A DNA stretch of 64,000 bases, taken from NCEH01 sp043195095 (GTDB taxonomy: Bacteria > Pseudomonadota > Alphaproteobacteria > Rhizobiales > Xanthobacteraceae). Location: NCBI RefSeq assembly GCF_043195095.1, contig NZ_JBAFWN010000013.1. One strand, given 5' to 3'. A model generated the notes under the pieces. It saw only the letters and a program-made list of their open reading frames with translations, was not told the origin of the DNA and made no database searches. Positions 35,694 through 43,600 of the stretch are shown here, one piece after another; positions within the stretch are counted from its first letter, which is position 1; the number at the start of each line of letters is the position of its first letter. The translations under genes and the position numbers were made by a program.

Positions 35694-36821
35694 ATGCGCC
35701 AATGGATCCTCAACGTACTTTATCTGGGTTTCAAAGAGATCGCGAGCGTCCTGCGTGACGTGGCGATGGTCGGGCTGATCATCTACGTTTTTACAGTTGC
35801 CGTTTATTCTATGGCCACTGGTCTCAAGACCGAAGTGAACAATGCCAGCGTCGCTGTCGTCGACGCCGACCGTTCGACACTGTCGTCTCGCATCAAGGAT
35901 GCGCTGCAGCCGCCTTACTTCAGCCCAGCGCGCGACATCGACCGTTCCGAAGTCGACGAGCTGTTGGACAAAGGGTCATATACGTTTGTCCTGGAGATAC
36001 CCCCCCGCCTCGAAGCGGACCTCCTCGCAAATCGTGGCCCCTCGATTCAAATCAACGTCGACGCGACGGCCGTGAGCCAAGCCGCTGTGGGAACGGCCTA
36101 TATCCAGGAAATCATCGCCCGCGAGGCGGCAAACTTTCTGCATCAGCACGGCACGAGCGAAGTCGTTCCCATCGAGCCGGTCATCCGCGCCTTGTTCAAC
36201 CAGAACCTTGAGGCGATCCGCTTCAATGCGAGCATGGACATCATCATGAACGTAACGATGCTCGGGATCATTCTCGTCGGGGCAGCCGTCATGCGCGAAC
36301 GAGAACACGGCACCATTGAACATTTGCTGGTGATGCCGGTCCGGCCGAGTGAGATTGCCGCAGCGAAGATCTGGGCGAACGGTCTGATCATTCTCCTGGC
36401 AGCCGGCTTTTCTTTGCACGTTGTCATAGAGTTCGTGCTGCAGATACCGATCATCGGCTCTGTCGAGCTTTTCCTGGCTGGAACCGCCATCTATCTCTTC
36501 GCGGTGACGTCGCTCGGTATTTTGCTCGCGACGATCGCGAACTCGATGCCGCAGTTCGCGCTGCTGGCGATCCCGGTGTTCGTCGTCATGTTCCTGCTGT
36601 CAGGCACGTTCACGCCGTTTGAGAGCATGCCTCCGATCCTGCAGGACATCATGTATGCGGTGCCCTCGACGCACTTTGTGAGATTTGCGCAGTCGATCTT
36701 GTATCGAGGTGCGGGACTCGATGTCGTCTGGAAGGATTTGATGGTCATGACCGCATTGGGGGCGGTGTTCCTTGCCGCCGCTCTCTCACGATTCAGGTCG
36801 ATGCTCGTACGACAGTCGTAA
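35694..36821 (+). CDS. ABC-2 type permease (YhhJ-like)
   Basis: The 375-residue protein starts 3 bp after the RbbA-like gene. It has an N-terminal helix (VAMVGLIIYVFTVAVYS), a large periplasmic domain, and a C-terminal group of helices with GIILVGAAVMREREHGTIEHL, the typical ABC-2 coupling-helix stretch, then LIPVFVVMFLLSGTFTP-like segments. With the permease half of the preceding protein it makes a heterodimeric channel. No plausible gene lies in the 180 bp downstream. Confidence 0.92.
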   Translation: MRQWILNVLYLGFKEIASVLRDVAMVGLIIYVFTVAVYSMATGLKTEVNNASVAVVDADRSTLSSRIKDALQPPYFSPARDIDRSEVDELLDKGSYTFVLEIPPRLEADLLANRGPSIQINVDATAVSQAAVGTAYIQEIIAREAANFLHQHGTSEVVPIEPVIRALFNQNLEAIRFNASMDIIMNVTMLGIILVGAAVMREREHGTIEHLLVMPVRPSEIAAAKIWANGLIILLAAGFSLHVVIEFVLQIPIIGSVELFLAGTAIYLFAVTSLGILLATIANSMPQFALLAIPVFVVMFLLSGTFTPFESMPPILQDIMYAVPSTHFVRFAQSILYRGAGLDVVWKDLMVMTALGAVFLAAALSRFRSMLVRQS

Positions 36822-37000
36822 GGTGCTGTTCGTGAGTGGTCGAGACCTGCCTCTTCCACCGAATAGCCGGCAACTGTTCGCGCAATCCGCGGAGCGTGGC
36901 GCTCGCGGTCGTCCATTGATACTTCCTCGCCCGCCCATCGCCAGTGCCATGGCGCCGTTTCAGTTACGATAAACTCAGAAACATCGTCGAGAGGCGACAT

Positions 37001-38056
37001 TCAGCCAAGGCTTGCATTGATTTCCTCCAATCGTGCCATGCCTGGGCACAGTTCCTTTTGCGACAGCGCATTGAGGGGCGTATCTGTCGTGTTGAGATCG
37101 GCGTGCAATTCATCCTTGTCGCTTGCAACATAGAGCAGGCCCGTCACGATCTCGGACTTGGCCTCGTGTTCGAGCAGAAAGTCTATTGCGGCGCGGCGAT
37201 CGTGCACGCTGTATTCGGCGTTCAGCTTTCTCAGCCGGAGCCAGGACCCGTCGTGCTGTTGAACCAATTCGAGCTTGCCGGGCTCGTAGTCGACCGTGAT
37301 CGGCGTGCGCCCGACGATCACGTCTATCCGATTGACCGCAATGTTGTGCTCGCGGACATAGTCATAACTCTTGGTGGAGCCCTCGTGGTTGTTGAAGGCG
37401 ACGCAGGGCGAGATGACGTCGACAAAGGCCGCGCCTTCGTGCTCGATCGCGCCCTTGATGAGCGAGACGAGCTGCGCCTTGTCGCCGGAGAACGAGCGGG
37501 CGACGTAGCTTGCGCCGAGCTGGAGTGCCAGGGCGGTAAGATCGATGGGCTTGTCGATGTTGACGACACCCTGCTTGGACGTCGATCCATCATCGGCGGT
37601 TGCGGAGAACTGGCCCTTGGTCAGGCCATAGACGCCGTTGTTCTCGACGATATAGACCATGTTGACGCCGCGGCGCAGCGCATGCGCGAACTGGCCAAGG
37701 CCGATCGAGGCGCTGTCTCCATCGCCTGACACGCCGAGATAGATCAGGTCGCGATTGGCAAGGCTGGCCCCGGTCAGGACCGACGGCATGCGCCCGTGCA
37801 CGGAGTTGAAGCCGTGGGAATTTCCCAGAAAATAGGTCGGCGTCTTCGAGGAGCAGCCGATGCCCGAGATCTTGGCCACTCGGTGCGGTGCGATCGATAG
37901 CTCGAAGCATGCCTCGACGATCGCAGCAGTGATGGAATCGTGGCCGCATCCCGCGCACAGCGTGGAAATCGCCCCCTCATAGTCGCGTCGCGTATAGCCG
38001 AGCGTGTTTTCCGGCAGTGCGGGGTGATGGAATTTTGGCTTGGCGAGATAACTCAT
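37001..38056 (-). CDS. 2-oxoacid:ferredoxin oxidoreductase, beta subunit
   Basis: The beta subunit binds thiamine diphosphate and a 4Fe-4S cluster. The 351-residue product has LCAGCGHDSITAAIVEACF near the N-terminus, GIGCSSKTPTYFL, the ThDP motif GVSGDGDSASIGLGQFAHAL, and VYGLTKGQFSATADDGS. The two-subunit form with a separate beta of this length and a fused gamma-alpha subunit is the KorAB/ForAB type. Which 2-oxoacid it uses (2-oxoglutarate, indolepyruvate or pyruvate) cannot be read from sequence. It overlaps the alpha gene by 4 bp. Confidence 0.9.
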   Translation of the reverse strand: MSYLAKPKFHHPALPENTLGYTRRDYEGAISTLCAGCGHDSITAAIVEACFELSIAPHRVAKISGIGCSSKTPTYFLGNSHGFNSVHGRMPSVLTGASLANRDLIYLGVSGDGDSASIGLGQFAHALRRGVNMVYIVENNGVYGLTKGQFSATADDGSTSKQGVVNIDKPIDLTALALQLGASYVARSFSGDKAQLVSLIKGAIEHEGAAFVDVISPCVAFNNHEGSTKSYDYVREHNIAVNRIDVIVGRTPITVDYEPGKLELVQQHDGSWLRLRKLNAEYSVHDRRAAIDFLLEHEAKSEIVTGLLYVASDKDELHADLNTTDTPLNALSQKELCPGMARLEEINASLG

Positions 38057-39897
38057 GCGACTGCCCTTTCGCTCTGCTTCGCGGCTTCGCCGAGACGGGC
38101 GGCGATGGCGGCCGCGATGAATCGGGCGGTGATCGGCGTTCCGTCGAAATGCAGCACCGGCGTCAGCTTCGCAGGATTGACGCCGCATTCCGTGATGATC
38201 AGCGTGCGAAGCTGGGCGTCGCGGTTCTGCTCGACCACGAACACCGCCTCATGTGTGCGCAGGAAAGCGTCGACATCGCGGTTGAAGGGAAACGCCCTGA
38301 CCCGCATCCGGTCGAGAGCATGGCCATCAGCCACCAACAGATCGACTGCCTCGTCCATGGCAGGAGATGTCGAGCCGAAATAGATCACCCCGTAGCGCGA
38401 AGGGGTGCTGGCCAGGGTGATGACGGGGCCGGGAACGAGATCCTTTGCTGTCTCGAACTTCTTTAGCAGCCGTTCCATGTTGTCGACATAGGGGCCGCCC
38501 TCTTCAGTATAGCGTGCATAGCGGTCCCGGGTCGTGCCGCGGGTAAAGAAGGAGCCCTTGCGCGGATGGGTGCCAGGGTAGGTACGATAGGGAATGCCGT
38601 CGCCGTCGACGTCGAGATAACGGCCGAAGTCCTTGCCGGCGTCGAGATCGGCTGCGGTCATCACCTTGCCGCGGTCGTAGACCCGGTCGTCGTCCCAGCG
38701 CAGCGGCGCACAGAGCCGATGGTTCATGCCGATGTCGAGATCGAGCATGAGCAGGACCGGCGTCTGCAGCCGGTCGGCGAGATCGAAGGAGAGGGCGCTG
38801 AACTCGAAAGCCTCTGCCGGCCCCTCCGGGAAGAGCAGGACATGCTTGGTGTCGCCGTGCGAGGCATAAGCCGCGAGCAGGATGTCGGACTGCTGCGTGC
38901 GCGTCGGCATGCCCGTCGAGGGGCCGCCGCGCTGCACATCCATGATCACGGCCGGGATCTCGGCGAAATAGGCTAGCCCGAGAAACTCCTGCATCAGCGA
39001 GATGCCGGGTCCGGAGGTCGGCGCGAAGGCCCGCGCGCCGTTCCAGGCGGCGCCGATCACCATGCCACTGGAAGCGAGCTCGTCCTCTGTCTGGATGATG
39101 GCGTAGCGCTTCTTTCCGGTCTCGGGATCGATCCGGAAGCGCGCGCAATAGGCGGAGAAGGCGTCGGCGATCGAGGTCGAGGGCGTGATCGGATACCACG
39201 CGCAGACCGTAGCGCCGCCGAACACCGCGCCGAGCGCCGTCGCGGAATTGCCGTCGATGAAGATGCGCCCGCCGACGGCGTCCGCGCGCCGAACGCGCAG
39301 GCCGATCGGACAGGGGAGATTTTCGATCGCCCAGTCACGGCCGAGATGGAAGGCCCGGACGTTGGCCTCGATGAGGCGCTCCTTGCCCGCGAATTGTCGG
39401 CCGATAAGCGTGTCGATCTCACCGGTGTCCATCTCGAGCACCGCGGCGAGAACACCAATATACATGATGTTCTTGAAGAGCTGCCGTTCCCGCGGGTCGT
39501 TGTATTCCTTGTTGCAGATTGCGCCCAGCGGAGCGCCGAGGACGGTGATATCCTCGCGGAACTGGGATTTCTGAACGGGACGCGTCGAATCGTAGATCAG
39601 GTATCCACCCGGTTCGAGCCCGGCCTGGTCCTTGGCGAAGGTCTGGGGGTTCATCGCCACCACGAGATCGGTTCCGCCGCGTGCGCCCAGATAGCCGGCC
39701 TCGCAGACGCGGACCTCGTACCAGGTCGGAAGGCCCTGGATGTTCGATGGGAATATGTTGCGCGCCGCGACCGGCACGCCCATTCGCAGCACCGCCCGCG
39801 CGAACAGCTCGTTGGCGCTTGCGGACCCCGATCCATTGGTGTTGGCAAAGCGGACGACGAAGTCGTTGACGCGGCTTATCGCGAGCGTGTCGGGCAT
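38053..39897 (-). CDS. 2-oxoacid:ferredoxin oxidoreductase, fused gamma-alpha subunit
   Basis: The 614-residue protein joins the gamma domain (first about 200 residues: NTNGSGSASANELFARAVLR, GGTDLVVAMNPQTFAKDQ) to the alpha domain (WYPITPSTSIADAFSAYC, SGPGISLMQEFLGLAYFAEI, QRGGPSTGMPTRTQQSD). This fusion is typical of two-subunit KorA types. It carries the CoA and substrate-binding site. Four overlapping bases join it to the beta gene, and 22 bases to the upstream flavoprotein gene, so the three are one translational unit. The reaction is oxidative decarboxylation of a 2-oxoacid with ferredoxin reduction, or its reverse. Confidence 0.92.
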   Translation of the reverse strand: MPDTLAISRVNDFVVRFANTNGSGSASANELFARAVLRMGVPVAARNIFPSNIQGLPTWYEVRVCEAGYLGARGGTDLVVAMNPQTFAKDQAGLEPGGYLIYDSTRPVQKSQFREDITVLGAPLGAICNKEYNDPRERQLFKNIMYIGVLAAVLEMDTGEIDTLIGRQFAGKERLIEANVRAFHLGRDWAIENLPCPIGLRVRRADAVGGRIFIDGNSATALGAVFGGATVCAWYPITPSTSIADAFSAYCARFRIDPETGKKRYAIIQTEDELASSGMVIGAAWNGARAFAPTSGPGISLMQEFLGLAYFAEIPAVIMDVQRGGPSTGMPTRTQQSDILLAAYASHGDTKHVLLFPEGPAEAFEFSALSFDLADRLQTPVLLMLDLDIGMNHRLCAPLRWDDDRVYDRGKVMTAADLDAGKDFGRYLDVDGDGIPYRTYPGTHPRKGSFFTRGTTRDRYARYTEEGGPYVDNMERLLKKFETAKDLVPGPVITLASTPSRYGVIYFGSTSPAMDEAVDLLVADGHALDRMRVRAFPFNRDVDAFLRTHEAVFVVEQNRDAQLRTLIITECGVNPAKLTPVLHFDGTPITARFIAAAIAARLGEAAKQSERAVA

Positions 39898-41666
39898 GTG
39901 TCACCTGCATGGGTCATGTCGATGAAGTATTTCTGCATGCTCCAGGCGCCGGTCGGGCAGCGCTCGGCGCACAATCCGCAATGCAGGCAAAGGTCCTCGT
40001 CCTTCACCATGACGCGTCCGGTCTTCAACCCGTCCGCGACATAGAGATCCTGGAGCGGGTTCAGCGCGGGCACCCGTAGCCGCAGGCGCAGCTCCTGCTC
40101 CTCGCCGTTCTCGGTGAAGGTGATGCAGTCCATCGGGCAGATGTCGACGCAGGAATCGCATTCGATGCAGGACGGCCCGCTGAACACCGTTTCGACATCG
40201 CAGTTGAGGCAGCGATCTGCCTCGGCGAGCGCCAGGGCCGGGTCATAGCCGAGTTCCACCTCCGTGCGGATGTCCTTCAGCGCGGTCTTGTTATCGCGCG
40301 AGGGCACCGGGAAGCGGTGGTCGAGCGTGACCTCGCTGTCATAGGCCCACTCGTGGATGCCCAGCTTTTCGCTCTCGATCTGCACATGGGGTAACAGGCG
40401 TTCGCCGATGTCCTCGCCTGACAGCAGGCGGTGGATCGACAGCGCTGCGTCGTGGCCGTGGGCGACGGCGCTGATGATGTTTTTCGGGCCCCGCGCCGCG
40501 TCGCCCCCGAAGAACACCTTGGGGTGGGTCGAGGCGAAGGTCGTTTCCGCCACGACCGGCATGTCCCATTTGTCGAAGTCGATTCCGATATCGCGTTCGA
40601 TCCATGGAAAGGCGTTCTGCTGACCGATTGCGATTACGACCTCGTCGCAGTCGATCTGCCGCGGCGGCTCGCCCGTCGGTACGAACGTGGAGCGGCCGTT
40701 TTCGGTGACGGTCGTGACTGGTTCGACCAGCAGGCCCGTCAGGCGACCGCCCTCGACGATGAAGGCTTTGGGCGCGAGATCGGCCGAGATGGTGATCCCC
40801 TCGTGGAGGAGCGCTTCCTTCTCCCAGCTTGCCGCCGGCATGTCGTCGAAGCCCTCGCGGACGATGACGCTGACCTCCTCGCCGCCGAGGCGCCGGGCAG
40901 AGCGGCCGCAATCCATGGCGGTGTTGCCGCCGCCGATCACGACGACACGCCGGCCTGTGCTTGTCACATGCCCGAACGACACTGACGCCAGCCAGTCGAG
41001 TCCGATGTGGACACTGCCTGCCGCTTCTTTCCGGCCGGGGATGTCAAGGTCTCGGGCGCGGGGGGCGCCGGAGCCGATGAACACGGCATCATAACCCTCC
41101 GAAAGCAGCGCCTTAAGGCTGTCGATGCGCTTGCCGGAATGAAAGGTGACGCCGAGATCGAGGATATAGCCGCATTCCTCGTCGATCACGGAATCAGGCA
41201 GCCGGAATTTCGGGATCTGGCTGCGTATCATGCCGCCGGCCTTGGGGTTGCCGTCGAACACGGTGCAGTCATATCCGAGCGGCGCAAGATCGCGCGCGAC
41301 CGTCAGCGAGGCGGGACCTGCGCCCACCAGCGCGACGCGCTTGCCGTTCGTGTGGGCAGTCGGCCTGGGGAGGCGGTCGCGGATGTCGTCCTTGAAATCG
41401 GCCGCGACCCGCTTGAGCCGGCAGATCGCCACCGGCGCCTCCTCGACCCGGCCGCGCCGGCAGGCCGGCTCGCAGGGCCGGTCGCAGGTGCGCCCGAGGA
41501 TTCCCGGAAAGACGTTCGATCTCCAGTTGATCATGTATGCGTCGGTATAGCGGCCCTGCGCGATCAGACGGATGTATTCGGGAACCGGCGTATGCGCCGG
41601 GCAGGCCCACTGACAGTCCACGACTTTGTGAAAATAGTCAGGTGCGGAAATGTCCGTCAGTTTCAT
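39876..41666 (-). CDS. GltD/PreT-like NAD(P)H flavoprotein with 2x[4Fe-4S] ferredoxin domain
   Basis: The 596-residue product has an N-terminal Fe-S domain (QWACPAHTPVPEYIRLI and GRTCDRPCEPACRRG), two Rossmann domains (VALVGAGPASLTVARDLAPL for FAD and VVVIGGGNTAMDCGRSA for NAD(P)H), a FFGGDAARGPKNI C-terminal FAD stretch, and two ferredoxin clusters (CIECDSCVDICPMDC and CLHCGLCAERCPTGA). This resembles the small subunit of glutamate synthase but without a large subunit nearby. It overlaps the Kor alpha gene by 22 bp, so it is probably the physiological electron partner, linking NAD(P)H to the Fe-S clusters of the oxidoreductase. Confidence 0.9.
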   Translation of the reverse strand: MKLTDISAPDYFHKVVDCQWACPAHTPVPEYIRLIAQGRYTDAYMINWRSNVFPGILGRTCDRPCEPACRRGRVEEAPVAICRLKRVAADFKDDIRDRLPRPTAHTNGKRVALVGAGPASLTVARDLAPLGYDCTVFDGNPKAGGMIRSQIPKFRLPDSVIDEECGYILDLGVTFHSGKRIDSLKALLSEGYDAVFIGSGAPRARDLDIPGRKEAAGSVHIGLDWLASVSFGHVTSTGRRVVVIGGGNTAMDCGRSARRLGGEEVSVIVREGFDDMPAASWEKEALLHEGITISADLAPKAFIVEGGRLTGLLVEPVTTVTENGRSTFVPTGEPPRQIDCDEVVIAIGQQNAFPWIERDIGIDFDKWDMPVVAETTFASTHPKVFFGGDAARGPKNIISAVAHGHDAALSIHRLLSGEDIGERLLPHVQIESEKLGIHEWAYDSEVTLDHRFPVPSRDNKTALKDIRTEVELGYDPALALAEADRCLNCDVETVFSGPSCIECDSCVDICPMDCITFTENGEEQELRLRLRVPALNPLQDLYVADGLKTGRVMVKDEDLCLHCGLCAERCPTGAWSMQKYFIDMTHAGDTCPTRSR

Positions 41667-41750
41667 CTCATCATCTCCTGCATCCGGGGTGCCTTCACGC
41701 GCGACGTCAAAGGTCTGCCGCCAAGACTGGGAGCAGGGTGCTGCCGGATC

Positions 41751-43313
41751 TTAGACATATCCGATCCATTTCCAGTAAGTTGCGCCAAGCAGCATGACGA
41801 GCGCGAAGGCGATCACTGTGAGCACGAGGCCGGTGCGCACGAAGTCCTTCGCCTCGAAGGTCTCGGTTCCGTATGCCACCATGTTCTGCGGCGCGTTCAC
41901 CACGAGGATGAAGCCGAAGCTGACGACGAACTGCAGCAGTATGGTCATGCCGATGATGTTGATGCCGGGGGTCGATACGCTCTGCAGCACGGCGATGACG
42001 ATGGGGATCATCGCAGAGGCGAGTGCCGTCGCGCTGGCGAAGCCGAGATGGATCACGATGAGGAACAGGCTGAGCACGGCGAGGATGAAGAGAGAGGTTC
42101 CGCCGGCGAGCCCGAACCGCTCCACCACGATGCCGGCGAGCCAGACCGCGCCGCCCGTCTGGAGAAGCGCGGTGCCGAGGCTGATGCCGATACCGAACAG
42201 GATGACCGTGCCCCACGGGATCCGCGGCTGCGCCTCTTTCCACGTCATGATGCCGATGCCGGGCACAAACATCAGCGCTACCGCGGCGACCGTCGTCGAC
42301 GAGGTGTCGAACGGATGCAGGACCCCTTCCGTCGACCAGAAGGCGAGCAGGGTGAGCGACAGGGTGAGCAGCTTCTTTTCTGCCGTCTTCATGGGGCCGA
42401 GCTCGGCGAGCGATTTGCGGATCGCCGCCCGTCCGCCCGGGACTTCATCGACCTCTGGCTTCATCATCCGCGTCATGACGAAATAAAGCACCACCGTCAT
42501 GATAACGGCGAAGGGCGCAGCGGCGACGAACCATTCCAGCCAGGTAACGGTGTAGTTCAGGGTTCGCTCGATGAAGCCGACGGCCACCATGTTTTGGGCG
42601 GCTGCCGTTTTGATGCCGATATTCCAAATGCTGGCGGTGTTCACCGTGGTGATCATCAGCATGCCGGCGAAGGCGCCGTTCTTGTTCACGCCGAACGCCG
42701 CGATGATGCCGAGCATGATGGGAACGATGCTGGCCACGCGGGCCGTGGTGGATGGCACGAGAAAAGCCATGACGATGCCCACGATGATCGCGCCGATGAC
42801 GACGTCGCGGCTCCGGGTGCCGGTGCGCGAGAGGATGACGAGGGCAATGCGCTTGTCGAGCCCGGTGATCGTCATCGCGGCGGCGAGGAACAGCGCCGCC
42901 GCGACCAGAACGAGCGCAGTATTGGCGAAGCCGCCAAAGGCCAGGCCGAGCCCTCTGCTGGTGCCCATCAGCACGTCAGGATTCGTCTGAGAGGGGGACA
43001 GCCCCAGCAGGAACGCCATCAGGGCAGCGATGATCAGGGCCGAGACGGCGTAATCGACCGCTTCCGTCATCCACACGATCACGGCGAAGGCCAGCACCGC
43101 CAGCATGCGCTGGCCCGCGACGGGCAGCCCCTCCGGGGTCGGGAGCATGATGACGATGATAAGCGCCGCAAGACCCGTAAGCAGGCCCCAATGCGAGCGG
43201 AGCCAAGATGGCTCCTGAGGCGCGCGGCCAGACTGGGACCTCGAACCTTGCTCTGAAGGGGCGGCGATATTGCGATCTGTCGTTCCGGACACGATGTCGA
43301 AATCCCCTTGCAT
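41751..43313 (-). CDS. SLC13/DASS-type anion symporter
   Basis: The 520-residue product has about 12 helices and the divalent-anion:Na symporter layout: MTEAVDYAVSALIIAALMAF, FLVPSTTARVASIVPIMLG (SNT-like motif, here PSTTA) and a second repeat with ALASAMIPIVIAVLQS and FVVSFGFILVVNAPQNMVAY. Substrates of the family include dicarboxylates, citrate and sulfate. Its stop lies 84 bp before the flavoprotein gene, so import of a dicarboxylate for the Kor enzyme is an inference. A GTG at 43292 with AAGGGGA before it is an alternative start that would shorten the polar N-terminus by seven residues. Confidence 0.85.
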   Translation of the reverse strand: MQGDFDIVSGTTDRNIAAPSEQGSRSQSGRAPQEPSWLRSHWGLLTGLAALIIVIMLPTPEGLPVAGQRMLAVLAFAVIVWMTEAVDYAVSALIIAALMAFLLGLSPSQTNPDVLMGTSRGLGLAFGGFANTALVLVAAALFLAAAMTITGLDKRIALVILSRTGTRSRDVVIGAIIVGIVMAFLVPSTTARVASIVPIMLGIIAAFGVNKNGAFAGMLMITTVNTASIWNIGIKTAAAQNMVAVGFIERTLNYTVTWLEWFVAAAPFAVIMTVVLYFVMTRMMKPEVDEVPGGRAAIRKSLAELGPMKTAEKKLLTLSLTLLAFWSTEGVLHPFDTSSTTVAAVALMFVPGIGIMTWKEAQPRIPWGTVILFGIGISLGTALLQTGGAVWLAGIVVERFGLAGGTSLFILAVLSLFLIVIHLGFASATALASAMIPIVIAVLQSVSTPGINIIGMTILLQFVVSFGFILVVNAPQNMVAYGTETFEAKDFVRTGLVLTVIAFALVMLLGATYWKWIGYV

Positions 43314-43352
43314 TGCCAGCGCAAACACTGGCCGGGGGGAACACCGGAAACC

Positions 43353-43366
43353 TTAATCGATATCAA
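43353..43366. promoter_or_regulatory. Candidate FNR/FixK-type box
   Basis: TTAATCGATATCAA differs by one base from the TTGAT-N4-ATCAA consensus of FNR/FixK-type oxygen regulators. It stands in the 287-bp divergent intergenic region between the SLC13 and TPCP-ATPase genes, 40-60 bp before the SLC13 start. No other element is clear in this region. Confidence 0.4.
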
Positions 43367-43600
43367 AGAATCTACTGATCGCGGCATTCGACCGTTTGGA
43401 CGTTGTACGAACAGCGGACTGAAACACTTTCTCGGGGCGGGCTGTTTTGAAGATGAAAAAGGGGAATCGTGAGCCTGTTGATCAACGGTATTGCTGGCTC
43501 TGTTGTTCGCGACTTTTGAATGGCGTATTAATTAGAATGATTATAAGGAAGGGCATTCGCCCGCCGTGGCAGTCGGCGACCAGCCATCCAGAGGTTCGAC

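Noticed and set aside
36822..37000. A possible small gene or terminator after the ABC permease
   Set aside because: No start with a ribosome-binding site and no convincing hairpin followed by T residues.
39876..41666. Glutamate synthase small subunit
   Set aside because: No large subunit gene nearby, a C-terminal double 4Fe-4S domain is present, and translation is coupled to the Kor genes.
41007..43256. A 749-codon open frame on the plus strand
   Set aside because: It is antisense to the flavoprotein and SLC13 genes, both strongly supported by motifs. Its translation is low-complexity Asp/His/Glu/Arg.
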